A stretch of 7,674 nt of DNA from the NCBI GenBank assembly GCA_947468785.1, contig CANIMS010000070.1, positions 1-7,674 on the forward strand, given 5' to 3'. The position numbers were made by a program, and so were the translations under genes. Shown one piece after another: positions 1 to 6,372 of this stretch. The notes beneath the pieces were generated by a model. The model saw only the letters and a list, made by a program, of their open reading frames with translations. It was not told where the DNA came from and did not search any database. The stretch is from Betaproteobacteria bacterium (GTDB lineage: Bacteria > Pseudomonadota > Gammaproteobacteria > Burkholderiales > Burkholderiaceae). Position 1 is the stretch's first letter; each line of letters opens with the position of its first letter.

Positions 1-333
1 ATTAAGGATCGTGCCGAATTCATCTTAAATGACCCTCAATTGTTGATCTACGCTCGTGCTGCTAATGAGAACCCGATTTCCGCCCATCTGCCTGGTCGCA
101 AGGTAGAGAAGGCGGAATGGGTGACGCTTAAAGCAGAGTTGGATAAAGGTGAGGCAAAAAACATCCGGGTAAATGCTGTGGATGATATGCCTGAATTGAT
201 GGAGCAATTTTCAATTCAAATTGAGAAAGATTTAAAGGTCTTGTGGGCAAGAAAGCCTATGCAAGCTTTTGCACCTAATAGTGTTTGCAAATACTGTGAA
301 GCTCGGGGTATTTGTAGAAAGGGTATGTGGTGA
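1..333 (+). CDS. addB: AddB-like PD-(D/E)XK nuclease subunit, C-terminal end (5' truncated)
   Basis: This is the last 110 residues of a longer protein that enters from the left edge in frame 1. Two features identify the end of a RecB-type PD-(D/E)XK nuclease domain. The first is a Q-x3-Y motif at local residues 13-17, which usually follows the catalytic D...DxK residues (here off the window). The second is a C-terminal cysteine set, C96-x2-C99-x5-C105, five residues from the end. In AddB-family nucleases such a set, with one more upstream cysteine, holds a 4Fe-4S cluster that staples the domain together. The stop codon overlaps the start of the AddA-like gene, so the two are translationally coupled and probably form one enzyme that resects DNA double-strand ends in the cytoplasm. 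Only the tail is visible, so the AddB name rests on the cysteine pattern and the neighbour. It could also be annotated simply as a PD-(D/E)XK nuclease family protein. Confidence 0.8.
   Translation: MKDRAEFILNDPQLLIYARAANENPISAHLPGRKVEKAEWVTLKAELDKGEAKNIRVNAVDDMPELMEQFSIQIEKDLKVLWARKPMQAFAPNSVCKYCEARGICRKGMW
318..323 (+). promoter_or_regulatory. Shine-Dalgarno sequence deciding the addA start
   Basis: AAAGGG lies inside the end of the addB-like gene. It is 6 bases before the GTG at 330 and only 3 bases before the alternative GTG at 327. The spacing favours 330, which also gives a classic 4-base GTGA stop/start overlap with the upstream gene. Confidence 0.5.
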
Positions 334-3300
334 CAGCAGAATTCGATTACGCCTTAGCTTGTAATCCTGAGAAATCAGTCATCGTATCTGCATGTGCGGG
401 TAGTGGTAAGACTTGGTTATTGGTTGCACGCATGATTCGGCTCCTATTGGCAGGCGCTAAACCCCAGGAGATCTTGGCGCTTACCTTTACCCGCAAAGCC
501 GCGCAAGAAATGCGGGATCGTCTTTATGGTTTGTTGGAAGATTTTTCTACTGCTGATGATCAAACCCTGATCAAAGAATTAAAGGCTCGAGGCTTAACTG
601 CTGCAGAAGCCCAAAAGCTACTTCCACAAGCCAGAGCTCTATATCTCAAAGTGTTATCCAGCCCACAGGCGATTGTGATTGACACCTTCCATGGTTGGTT
701 TGGGCGCTTGCTTGGTGCGGCGCCAGTATCCGCAGAGGTACAACCTGGATTTAATTTACGAGAGGACGCTAAACGCTTGCAAGAGGAGTGCATGGAGGAT
801 TGGTGGGGTAATCTGCCAGAGAATCTGAAAAAGCACTATGACGTATTGCTTGCAGAATTTGGCGCCCATGAAACGCAAAAGTTTTTGATGGGCAACTATA
901 GTCTCTTTAAGCAAAGAGGCGCATGGACATTTTTCCAAGATACATGCATTGCCAATAAGGTAGAACCAATTGGATATTTGCAACAGGTTTTGCCTTATCT
1001 AGGTAAACCCAATCCACTGGAAACCCATTGGCAACAAACGCAAACTGCAGTCGACTTGGAGATTATGTATAAGTGCTTTAGTCATGGCACACCTACCCAA
1101 CAGGGCAAAGCAGCTTTTATAGAGAAGGTGATGGCTCTTCATCGGGATGGGAAGTCAGTAATGGAGATTGCTGATCAATGGGAAGCTTATTTTCTGACGC
1201 AAAAGCGCACCCCTTTAGCGGACATTGCCACCATGACAGTGCCGATGGCCAATTATGTGAATGCTGAGGGCGGTGATTTAGCGCGCATTACGAGTATCCG
1301 TAATAACTGGGTTGATGCTTACCAAGCATTTTTTGACTGGCAAAGCGAACATCTAATTAATGAGCTTAATGTTGCTTGGTTTGCGATGAGCGAGGCGATG
1401 CTCGCTCATTTGGCGAGGACTAAAGAGTCAATGCGGGTTAGGGATTTTGATGATTTAGAGATCGGCGTTAGTCAATTAATGGCAAGTGCTGCCAACGCAT
1501 CGTATCTGCAGGCGCGCCTAGATGCAAAGTACGCTCATATTTTGATTGATGAATTTCAAGATACCAATCCATTGCAGTGGCAAATTTTGCGTTCATGGCT
1601 CGAAGGTTATGGTGAGGATGGATCTAAACCGAGCGTTTTCATAGTCGGCGATCCTAAGCAATCTATTTATCGTTTTCGTCGTGCAGATCCTCGCTTGTTT
1701 GAAAGCGCTCGAGTCTTTTTAGAAGATCAATTAGATGCAGTCTATTTGCTAAAGAATACGACGCGTCGAAATGCACCAGCAATCAATGATGCAGTGAACG
1801 CTATTTTCATGGCGGGAGCTCTACCTGTAAGCTATCGATATGCCCAGCAATATACTGACTGGACGCCTTTATTAGATGACTTGCCCCCGCATGATTACTC
1901 TGTAAAAGGAGAAGTCTTTTTATTGCCCTTAATTGAGCGCATTGAAAATGAGCAGCTACAGCGTGTTGGTACGGCCTTTGATACTCCGATAGAGGATGTT
2001 GGGCAAACCGCAAGTGATCAACAGCGTTATGAAGAGGGGAAACAGGTTGGCCGCTTGATTCATCATATTTTGGCAACACGCCAAGTGATGGATAAAAAAG
2101 ATGGAAAAGAATTTTGGCGTCCAGCTAGAGGTAGTGACTTTATTTTGCTAGTTAAGCGCAGGAAGTATTTACCTCAGTACGAGCGAGCCTTACGTGAGGC
2201 GGCGCTTGCCTACGACAGTTCACGCTTAGGTGGATTACTCAATACGCTTGAGATAGATGATCTGATTGCTTTACTCACCGTCTTGGTATCGCCAAGACAT
2301 GATTTACCGCTTGCACAAGTGCTTCGTAGTCCGATCTTTAGTTTTACTGAGGCCCAGATGCAGGAGCTCAGTATGAGTATTAGCCAAGGCTATACCTCTT
2401 GGTGGGATGCATTACAGGCCAATCAAAGTCCGCTGATTCAGAAGGCTGCTCGATATTTGGAGCATTGGCGGGTGCTTGGCGAGGCGCTACCAGTGCATGA
2501 TTTGCTTGACTTGATTTATCACGAGAGCAACTTGCGAATTCAGTATGCTGTTTCTGCTCAAAATCTAGCGCGTGCACAAGTTCTCGCGAACCTTGATGCC
2601 TTTTTAGAGTTGGCACTCAATCAAGATGGGGGACGTTACCCTAGCTTGAGTCGCTTTATTGACGAGATCAACGCCATACGACAGGGCGATGATGATGAGA
2701 CTCCAGATGAAGGGGATGTGGAGGCGGAGGCGGCATCAGAAGCTCATGAAGAAATTGGTGAAGTAGACGTGGAAAGTGAGATGTCTGAGGAGGAGCGACA
2801 TAGACGGGTCAGTCTGATGACTATTCATGGAGCTAAGGGTTTGGAGGCGCCATTTATCATCATGCTCGATGCCAATAACACTGAGTGGCGTCCGCCACAT
2901 CGTGGTGTCTTGCTCGATTGGTCTCCTGAGGATGCTGGTCCTACACATCTTTCGCTCTACACCTCTAAATCCTTAACTGGTGAACGCGGGGTAATTTTCA
3001 ACAAAGAAAATGAAGTAAGTCAAAATGAGAATTGGAACTTGCTTTATGTCGCCATGACTCGTGCAAAGCAGGGCTTATGGCTCAGTGGCGTGGATGCAAG
3101 AACTAAAACTGGTATCAACGAGCGGTCGTGGTATGGCAGAGCGCTTGCTGCCGGCTTGAATGTTTTAGATGTCGCCTCATTTAATCTGCCCAATGAAAAT
3201 CCTCAGGCCGATGAAATCAAGCAAGAACTCGGGAGTATGCCGTTTAAGATGGATCATTTTGAGATCGCTTGGGATGCCGCTACTCAAGATCACCAAGCCC

Positions 3301-3857
3301 TCCTTTTTAAAATTGAAAGTGGCGCTCTAGAAGAAGAGCGAAAAGCCAAATTATTCAATCAGGCAAAAGAGGGTTCTGATCCCGAAATTTTGCAAGAGGG
3401 TACGAACTTTCATAAATTACTTGAGTTCTTAACGCCTGACTCGGGCAATCAAGCAAAACCGCCAATGCCAAGCGAGCAAGAGCTGATGAATTGGCTTGGT
3501 ATTAATCAAGAGAGCGCTCAGCAGTTACGCAATCAAGCTCAAGCAGTGCTCGAAGCATCTGAACTCAAACGCTACCTTAGTTCCGGCGAATGGATTACTG
3601 CCTGGAATGAGCTCGATATTGCTACTGCAGAAGGTAAAGGGTATCGGATTGATCGTTTGGTGGAGTTTGATGACCATTTGGCGATCCTCGATTACAAACT
3701 CAATATTCCACCTGAAGACTCTCCATTGCACCAGAAATACCTCACGCAATTACGGATCTATCAAAATGAGTTATCCAGGATCCGCAAAGACAAACCTAAT
3801 AAGGCTTATTTAGTCTCTGCAGCTGGCAAGCTTATGGAAATCAAAGCTACCCGATAG
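330..3857 (+). CDS. addA: AddA-like ATP-dependent helicase/nuclease subunit (UvrD superfamily 1A)
   Basis: This is a complete protein of 1175 residues from the GTG at 330 (1176 from GTG 327), the usual size for AddA. Superfamily 1 helicase motifs occur in order: Walker A AxxGSGKT at residues 21-28 (K27), Ia around LTFTRKAAQEM, Walker B DEFQ at 407-410, motif III GDPKQS at 440-445, motif IV NTTRR at 476-480, motif V TIHGAKGLE at 831-839 and motif VI YVAMTRAK at 906-913. The C-terminal RecB-like nuclease has H1028, D1108, D1121-x-K1123 and Q1140-x3-Y1144. The D-13-D-x-K spacing equals that of E. coli RecB (D1067, D1080, K1082), so both activities look intact. By family knowledge, AddA unwinds 3'-5' and cuts one strand during recombinational repair, partnered by AddB, encoded just upstream. 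Residues 787-822 form an acidic insert before motif V. Annotation as RecB-like or as a generic UvrD-helicase protein is possible, but the direct AddB-like partner supports AddA. Confidence 0.9.
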   Translation: MTAEFDYALACNPEKSVIVSACAGSGKTWLLVARMIRLLLAGAKPQEILALTFTRKAAQEMRDRLYGLLEDFSTADDQTLIKELKARGLTAAEAQKLLPQARALYLKVLSSPQAIVIDTFHGWFGRLLGAAPVSAEVQPGFNLREDAKRLQEECMEDWWGNLPENLKKHYDVLLAEFGAHETQKFLMGNYSLFKQRGAWTFFQDTCIANKVEPIGYLQQVLPYLGKPNPLETHWQQTQTAVDLEIMYKCFSHGTPTQQGKAAFIEKVMALHRDGKSVMEIADQWEAYFLTQKRTPLADIATMTVPMANYVNAEGGDLARITSIRNNWVDAYQAFFDWQSEHLINELNVAWFAMSEAMLAHLARTKESMRVRDFDDLEIGVSQLMASAANASYLQARLDAKYAHILIDEFQDTNPLQWQILRSWLEGYGEDGSKPSVFIVGDPKQSIYRFRRADPRLFESARVFLEDQLDAVYLLKNTTRRNAPAINDAVNAIFMAGALPVSYRYAQQYTDWTPLLDDLPPHDYSVKGEVFLLPLIERIENEQLQRVGTAFDTPIEDVGQTASDQQRYEEGKQVGRLIHHILATRQVMDKKDGKEFWRPARGSDFILLVKRRKYLPQYERALREAALAYDSSRLGGLLNTLEIDDLIALLTVLVSPRHDLPLAQVLRSPIFSFTEAQMQELSMSISQGYTSWWDALQANQSPLIQKAARYLEHWRVLGEALPVHDLLDLIYHESNLRIQYAVSAQNLARAQVLANLDAFLELALNQDGGRYPSLSRFIDEINAIRQGDDDETPDEGDVEAEAASEAHEEIGEVDVESEMSEEERHRRVSLMTIHGAKGLEAPFIIMLDANNTEWRPPHRGVLLDWSPEDAGPTHLSLYTSKSLTGERGVIFNKENEVSQNENWNLLYVAMTRAKQGLWLSGVDARTKTGINERSWYGRALAAGLNVLDVASFNLPNENPQADEIKQELGSMPFKMDHFEIAWDAATQDHQALLFKIESGALEEERKAKLFNQAKEGSDPEILQEGTNFHKLLEFLTPDSGNQAKPPMPSEQELMNWLGINQESAQQLRNQAQAVLEASELKRYLSSGEWITAWNELDIATAEGKGYRIDRLVEFDDHLAILDYKLNIPPEDSPLHQKYLTQLRIYQNELSRIRKDKPNKAYLVSAAGKLMEIKATR

Positions 3858-3943
3858 CCGCTAAATTTGTTAAGAGCACGATTTCTTTTGCCGAGAAGGG
3901 CTACGACAATAATTCAGTTACTATTTGCTTAGGATGAACAACA

Positions 3944-3950
3944 AAGAAGG
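3944..3950 (+). promoter_or_regulatory. Shine-Dalgarno sequence of the first Bug receptor gene
   Basis: AAGAAGG is followed by two in-frame ATG codons at 3954 and 3957. The gap is 3 bases to the first and 6 to the second, so initiation at 3957 is preferred. The rest of the 99-base gap after addA shows no convincing terminator or promoter. Confidence 0.5.
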
Positions 3951-3956
3951 TTCATG

Positions 3957-4943
3957 ATGAAAATATTTTCTGGTAACTTGATTAAAACAGTTTGCATTGT
4001 GTTGGCCGGATCAGTATTGAGCATCTCAAGTGCTCTGGGACAAACTTATCCTAACAAGCCCATCACCATGATTGCAGGTTTTCCACCGGGCGGTTCTGCT
4101 GATTTGCTTGCGCGAATGGTTTCTCAAAAGCTTTCTGTAGCCTTGAATCAATCCATCGTCGTTGAAAATCGGACTGGAGCTGGGGGCACTATCGCGGCAT
4201 CAGCAGTTGCAAAGGCTAACCCAGATGGATATACATTATTCCTAGGTTCTGCAGCCACTCAATCGATTGCTCCTGCGGTCTATAAAAATTTATCCTATCA
4301 GTCTCCTCAAGGCTTTCAACCTATCACGATGGTTGCGCAGATTCCGGTTGCCCTTGTCGTTAATCCTGGGGTAAAGGCCAATACAGTGCAAGAGTTATTG
4401 ACCCTTGCAAAAAATCAAAAGGATCCATTAACCTATGCCAGCAGTGGTACTGGCGCAATTCCTCACCTTGCTGGAGAGTTATTTCAGCAATCTACAGGAA
4501 TTAAGTTAACGCATATTCCATATAAAGGCGCTCCACTCGCAATGACCGACTTAATTTCTGGTCGAGTTGATATGATGTTCGATAATCTTCCAACCGTATT
4601 GCCTAATATTCGTGGTGGAAAGTTACGTGCTTTAGCGATTGCAGGCAGTAAGCAAACGCGCGCACTACCAAATGTACCCACTCTTGCAGAACTTGGTATT
4701 CGGGGTGCTGAAGTGACTTCATGGTTTGGAGTGTTTGCACCAAATGGTTTACCTCAGCCCATTACAAAACGTCTTAATGATGAAATGGTCAAGATCCTTG
4801 CCACGAATGAAGTAAAAGACCAACTCTTTGAAATGGGCGCAGAGCCTTTTATTTTGCCTACAGATGAATTTGTTAAGTTCCTTGATAGTGATATCAAAAG
4901 GTGGGCCAAATTAGTCAAAGAAGCTAGCATTCAGGTAGATTAA
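3957..4943 (+). CDS. Bug/TctC-family periplasmic tricarboxylate-type solute receptor
   Basis: The product is a 328-residue extracytoplasmic solute-binding protein of the Bug (Bordetella uptake gene)/TctC family, at the family's usual length. A Sec signal peptide is clear: basic start, hydrophobic stretch around residues 12-24, and likely cleavage after ALG at residue 28, so the mature form starts at Gln29 in the periplasm. Family hallmarks are FPPGGSAD at 42-49, ENRTGAGG at 70-77, PDGYT at 89-93 and HIPYKG at 186-191. Bug proteins bind small, mostly carboxylated ligands in a two-lobed cleft. No TctA/TctB membrane partner is nearby, so this is an orphan receptor, as most are in Burkholderiales. 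The ligand cannot be read from the sequence. The 32-base gap to the RutC-like gene suggests co-transcription and a ligand that feeds the RutC/RutD-like steps, which is an inference. The start at 3957 is chosen by Shine-Dalgarno spacing over ATG 3954. Confidence 0.92.
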   Translation: MKIFSGNLIKTVCIVLAGSVLSISSALGQTYPNKPITMIAGFPPGGSADLLARMVSQKLSVALNQSIVVENRTGAGGTIAASAVAKANPDGYTLFLGSAATQSIAPAVYKNLSYQSPQGFQPITMVAQIPVALVVNPGVKANTVQELLTLAKNQKDPLTYASSGTGAIPHLAGELFQQSTGIKLTHIPYKGAPLAMTDLISGRVDMMFDNLPTVLPNIRGGKLRALAIAGSKQTRALPNVPTLAELGIRGAEVTSWFGVFAPNGLPQPITKRLNDEMVKILATNEVKDQLFEMGAEPFILPTDEFVKFLDSDIKRWAKLVKEASIQVD

Positions 4944-4963
4944 TATTGCTTAGTAAATACTAG

Positions 4964-4969
4964 AAGGAG
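4964..4969 (+). promoter_or_regulatory. Shine-Dalgarno sequence of the rutC-like gene
   Basis: AAGGAG lies 6 bases before the ATG at 4976. It is a strong site that supports this start and efficient expression within the presumed receptor-rutC-rutD transcript. Confidence 0.6.
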
Positions 4970-4975
4970 AAAAAG

Positions 4976-5362
4976 ATGAGCTTTAAACCAATTATTCCTA
5001 AAGGCTCAGCACCCCCTTTGGCGCCATATTCGCCCGGGGCAAAAGCTGGCAATGTCTTATATGTTTCTGGCATGTTGTCTTTAGATTCACAAGGCAATAT
5101 TGTTGGCATTGGTGATGTGAAAGCACAAACCCGCAATATTCTTGAAAGCATTAAAGCGGTGGTGACAGAGGCGGGTGGGTCGATGTCTGACATTGCTTTT
5201 AATCAGATCTTTTTAAAGTCTTTAGATGATTACGCGGCAGTGAACGAGGTATACAAGGAATATTTCCCCCAGCCTTCACCTGCCCGCTATTGCATTCAAG
5301 CCGATTTGGTGAAGCCTGAGTTTTTAGTAGAGATTGCATCCACAGCCCATATCGGAAATTAA
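4976..5362 (+). CDS. rutC: RutC-like Rid/YjgF/YER057c/UK114-family deaminase
   Basis: This 128-residue single-domain Rid protein matches the length of E. coli RutC. Compared with remembered E. coli RutC it shares the N-terminal IIP-x-GS...PLAP stretch, the KAQTR segment near 49-53, an AGG-x-M turn at 66-70, and the C-terminal PAR-x-CIQ...LVKP...VEIA...AHI pattern. R104 matches the carboxylate-binding arginine of the family (R105 in E. coli RidA), and E119 sits where Rid proteins keep a glutamate. RutC was first called a peroxyaminoacrylate reductase and later a 3-aminoacrylate deaminase that yields malonic semialdehyde and ammonia. It acts in the cytoplasm as a trimer with active sites at subunit interfaces. 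The gene lies between the Bug receptor and the RutD-like hydrolase, 6 bases from the latter. A general RidA role is possible, but the pairing with a RutD homologue favours RutC. Confidence 0.85.
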   Translation: MSFKPIIPKGSAPPLAPYSPGAKAGNVLYVSGMLSLDSQGNIVGIGDVKAQTRNILESIKAVVTEAGGSMSDIAFNQIFLKSLDDYAAVNEVYKEYFPQPSPARYCIQADLVKPEFLVEIASTAHIGN

Positions 5363-5368
5363 GTATCT

Positions 5369-6178
5369 ATGCCAATCATTGATGCCAATAGCATTTCCCA
5401 AGAATATGAATGGCATGGCTTAGAGAACTCAAACACAATACCGATCGCGCTGGTTGCTGGAATGGGAGGCTCCCGGTCATATTGGAAGCCTCAAATTGGC
5501 GCGTTTGCCAAAGACCATAAAGTACTTGCTTACGACCAAAGAGGCACTGGCGGAAGCTCTGCACTGAAGGTGGAATCCATAGAGCAATTGGCGAAGGATT
5601 TTATTAGTCTCCTGGATGCATTGAAGATTGAAAAAGTCCATTTTGTTGGACATTCCACAGGAGGTGCAATTGGTCAAGTGATTGCTATCCATTACCCAGA
5701 GAGGTTAGCTAGCTTAGTGCTGTATGCCAGCGTCCATAAAGCAGATCATTATCGCCATCGGGTTTGGGGTCTACGAAAGCAAATTTTAGAAACGATGGGC
5801 CCTGAGATATACGCTAAAACAACTTCTTTGCTTTTCTATCCACCAGAATTTACCAATGCACATCATGATGAGTTACTGGCAGTGGAGGCAAGAACGGCTC
5901 AATTTGAATTAAGCTCACCAGAAATTATGGGAAGCAGGATTGAATCCATATTAAAGTTTGATGTTAGCGCTGATCTTAGAAAAATAAAGACGCCTACATT
6001 AGTGATTTGCTCTGAAGATGATCTTTTAACACCTGCGTATTTTTCTAAAGAGATGGCGACGCTGATACCCAATGCGCAATTAGTGCTTTTTGAAAAAGGC
6101 GGTCATGCTTACTCAAGAAGCAATCCGGAGCAGTTTAATAAACTCGTTTTAGACTTTATTAATAGCCAATCTCATTAA
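5369..6178 (+). CDS. rutD: RutD-like alpha/beta hydrolase
   Basis: This is a complete 269-residue alpha/beta-hydrolase, about the size of E. coli RutD. Shared RutD features are GMGGSRSYW-x-PQ at 31-42 with the oxyanion loop, YDQRGTG at 55-61, an LFYP segment in the cap region (155-158), and DDLLTP at 217-222. The apparent triad is S96 in GHSTGG (94-99), D217 or D218, and H246 in GGHA. No signal peptide is present, so it acts in the cytoplasm. RutD speeds the late steps of Rut pyrimidine degradation; it was proposed as an aminoacrylate hydrolase and is now often called a putative carbamate hydrolase. The gene follows rutC by 6 bases with only a weak GGAAA-like ribosome site, so translation is probably coupled. 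Its substrate here is unproven, because the ring-opening partners RutA and RutB are not in the window. Annotation as a generic alpha/beta-fold hydrolase would be the cautious alternative. Confidence 0.8.
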   Translation: MPIIDANSISQEYEWHGLENSNTIPIALVAGMGGSRSYWKPQIGAFAKDHKVLAYDQRGTGGSSALKVESIEQLAKDFISLLDALKIEKVHFVGHSTGGAIGQVIAIHYPERLASLVLYASVHKADHYRHRVWGLRKQILETMGPEIYAKTTSLLFYPPEFTNAHHDELLAVEARTAQFELSSPEIMGSRIESILKFDVSADLRKIKTPTLVICSEDDLLTPAYFSKEMATLIPNAQLVLFEKGGHAYSRSNPEQFNKLVLDFINSQSH

Positions 6179-6260
6179 GCAGAATTTACAGGGCGACTAG
6201 AGACAAGGTTTGGATGGCTTTGAGGCTCTAAAAACAGCGTTTTATAGCAGTTTTACCCCC

Positions 6261-6290
6261 TTGAATTCCCCTACTTTGACCGCATATATT
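6261..6290 (+). promoter_or_regulatory. Candidate sigma-70 promoter of the TPR protein gene
   Basis: TTGAAT (6261-6266, 4 of 6 consensus bases) and TATATT (6285-6290, 5 of 6) are separated by 18 bases. Transcription would start near 6297 and give a leader of about 75 bases that holds the downstream dyad and hairpin. The call rests on matching by eye only. Confidence 0.4.
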
Positions 6291-6320
6291 GTCCAGGTAA
6301 CAAAATTCCCTAAAGTAGGG
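6269..6320 (+). repeat. Perfect 9-bp inverted repeat flanking the start region
   Basis: CCCTACTTT at 6269-6277 is the exact reverse complement of AAAGTAGGG at 6312-6320, with a 34-base spacer. The left arm lies between the candidate -35 and -10 boxes and the right arm lies just past the presumed start. The right arm is also part of a local dyad, TCCCTA-AAG-TAGGGA (6307-6321). A 7-base direct repeat, AATTCCC, occurs at 6264-6270 and 6304-6310. The layout resembles a two-site operator, but no cognate regulator can be named. Confidence 0.5.
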
Positions 6321-6333
6321 ATAATGCATTTAT

Positions 6334-6351
6334 TCGCCTATCCGTAGGCGA
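6334..6351 (+). promoter_or_regulatory. 5'-leader hairpin upstream of the TPR gene
   Basis: TCGCCTA and TAGGCGA form a perfect 7-bp stem closed by a UCCG loop, which belongs to the stable UNCG tetraloop class. The hairpin ends 10 bases before the AAGGAG ribosome site. No T-run follows, so it is not a terminator. It may stabilise the mRNA or tune translation, or the DNA dyad may be a protein site. Confidence 0.5.
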
Positions 6352-6361
6352 CTTAGCCATC

Positions 6362-6367
6362 AAGGAG
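6362..6367 (+). promoter_or_regulatory. Shine-Dalgarno sequence of the TPR protein gene
   Basis: AAGGAG is placed 5 bases before ATG 6373. A second in-frame ATG at 6379 is 11 bases away and less likely to be used. Confidence 0.6.
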
Positions 6368-6372
6368 TTTCT

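Noticed and set aside
3496..3813. Open frame of 105 codons on the plus strand inside addA
   Set aside because: It lies wholly inside the conserved nuclease domain of the AddA-like protein in another frame and shows no protein-like motif.
3888..3924. Possible promoter before the first Bug receptor (TTGCCG, AATAAT and TACTAT elements)
   Set aside because: No pair of boxes has both a fair match and 16-18 base spacing, so the promoter of the receptor operon cannot be placed by eye.
4951..4962. TAGTA-AA-TACTA dyad next to the rutC ribosome site
   Set aside because: A 5-bp A/T-rich dyad is easily expected by chance, and nothing else marks it as regulatory.
6226..6250. AAAAC-AGC-GTTTT hairpin-like stretch after the rutD-like gene
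   Set aside because: It has only a 5-bp, mostly A/T stem without a G/C core and no clean T-run, so it is too weak to call a terminator.
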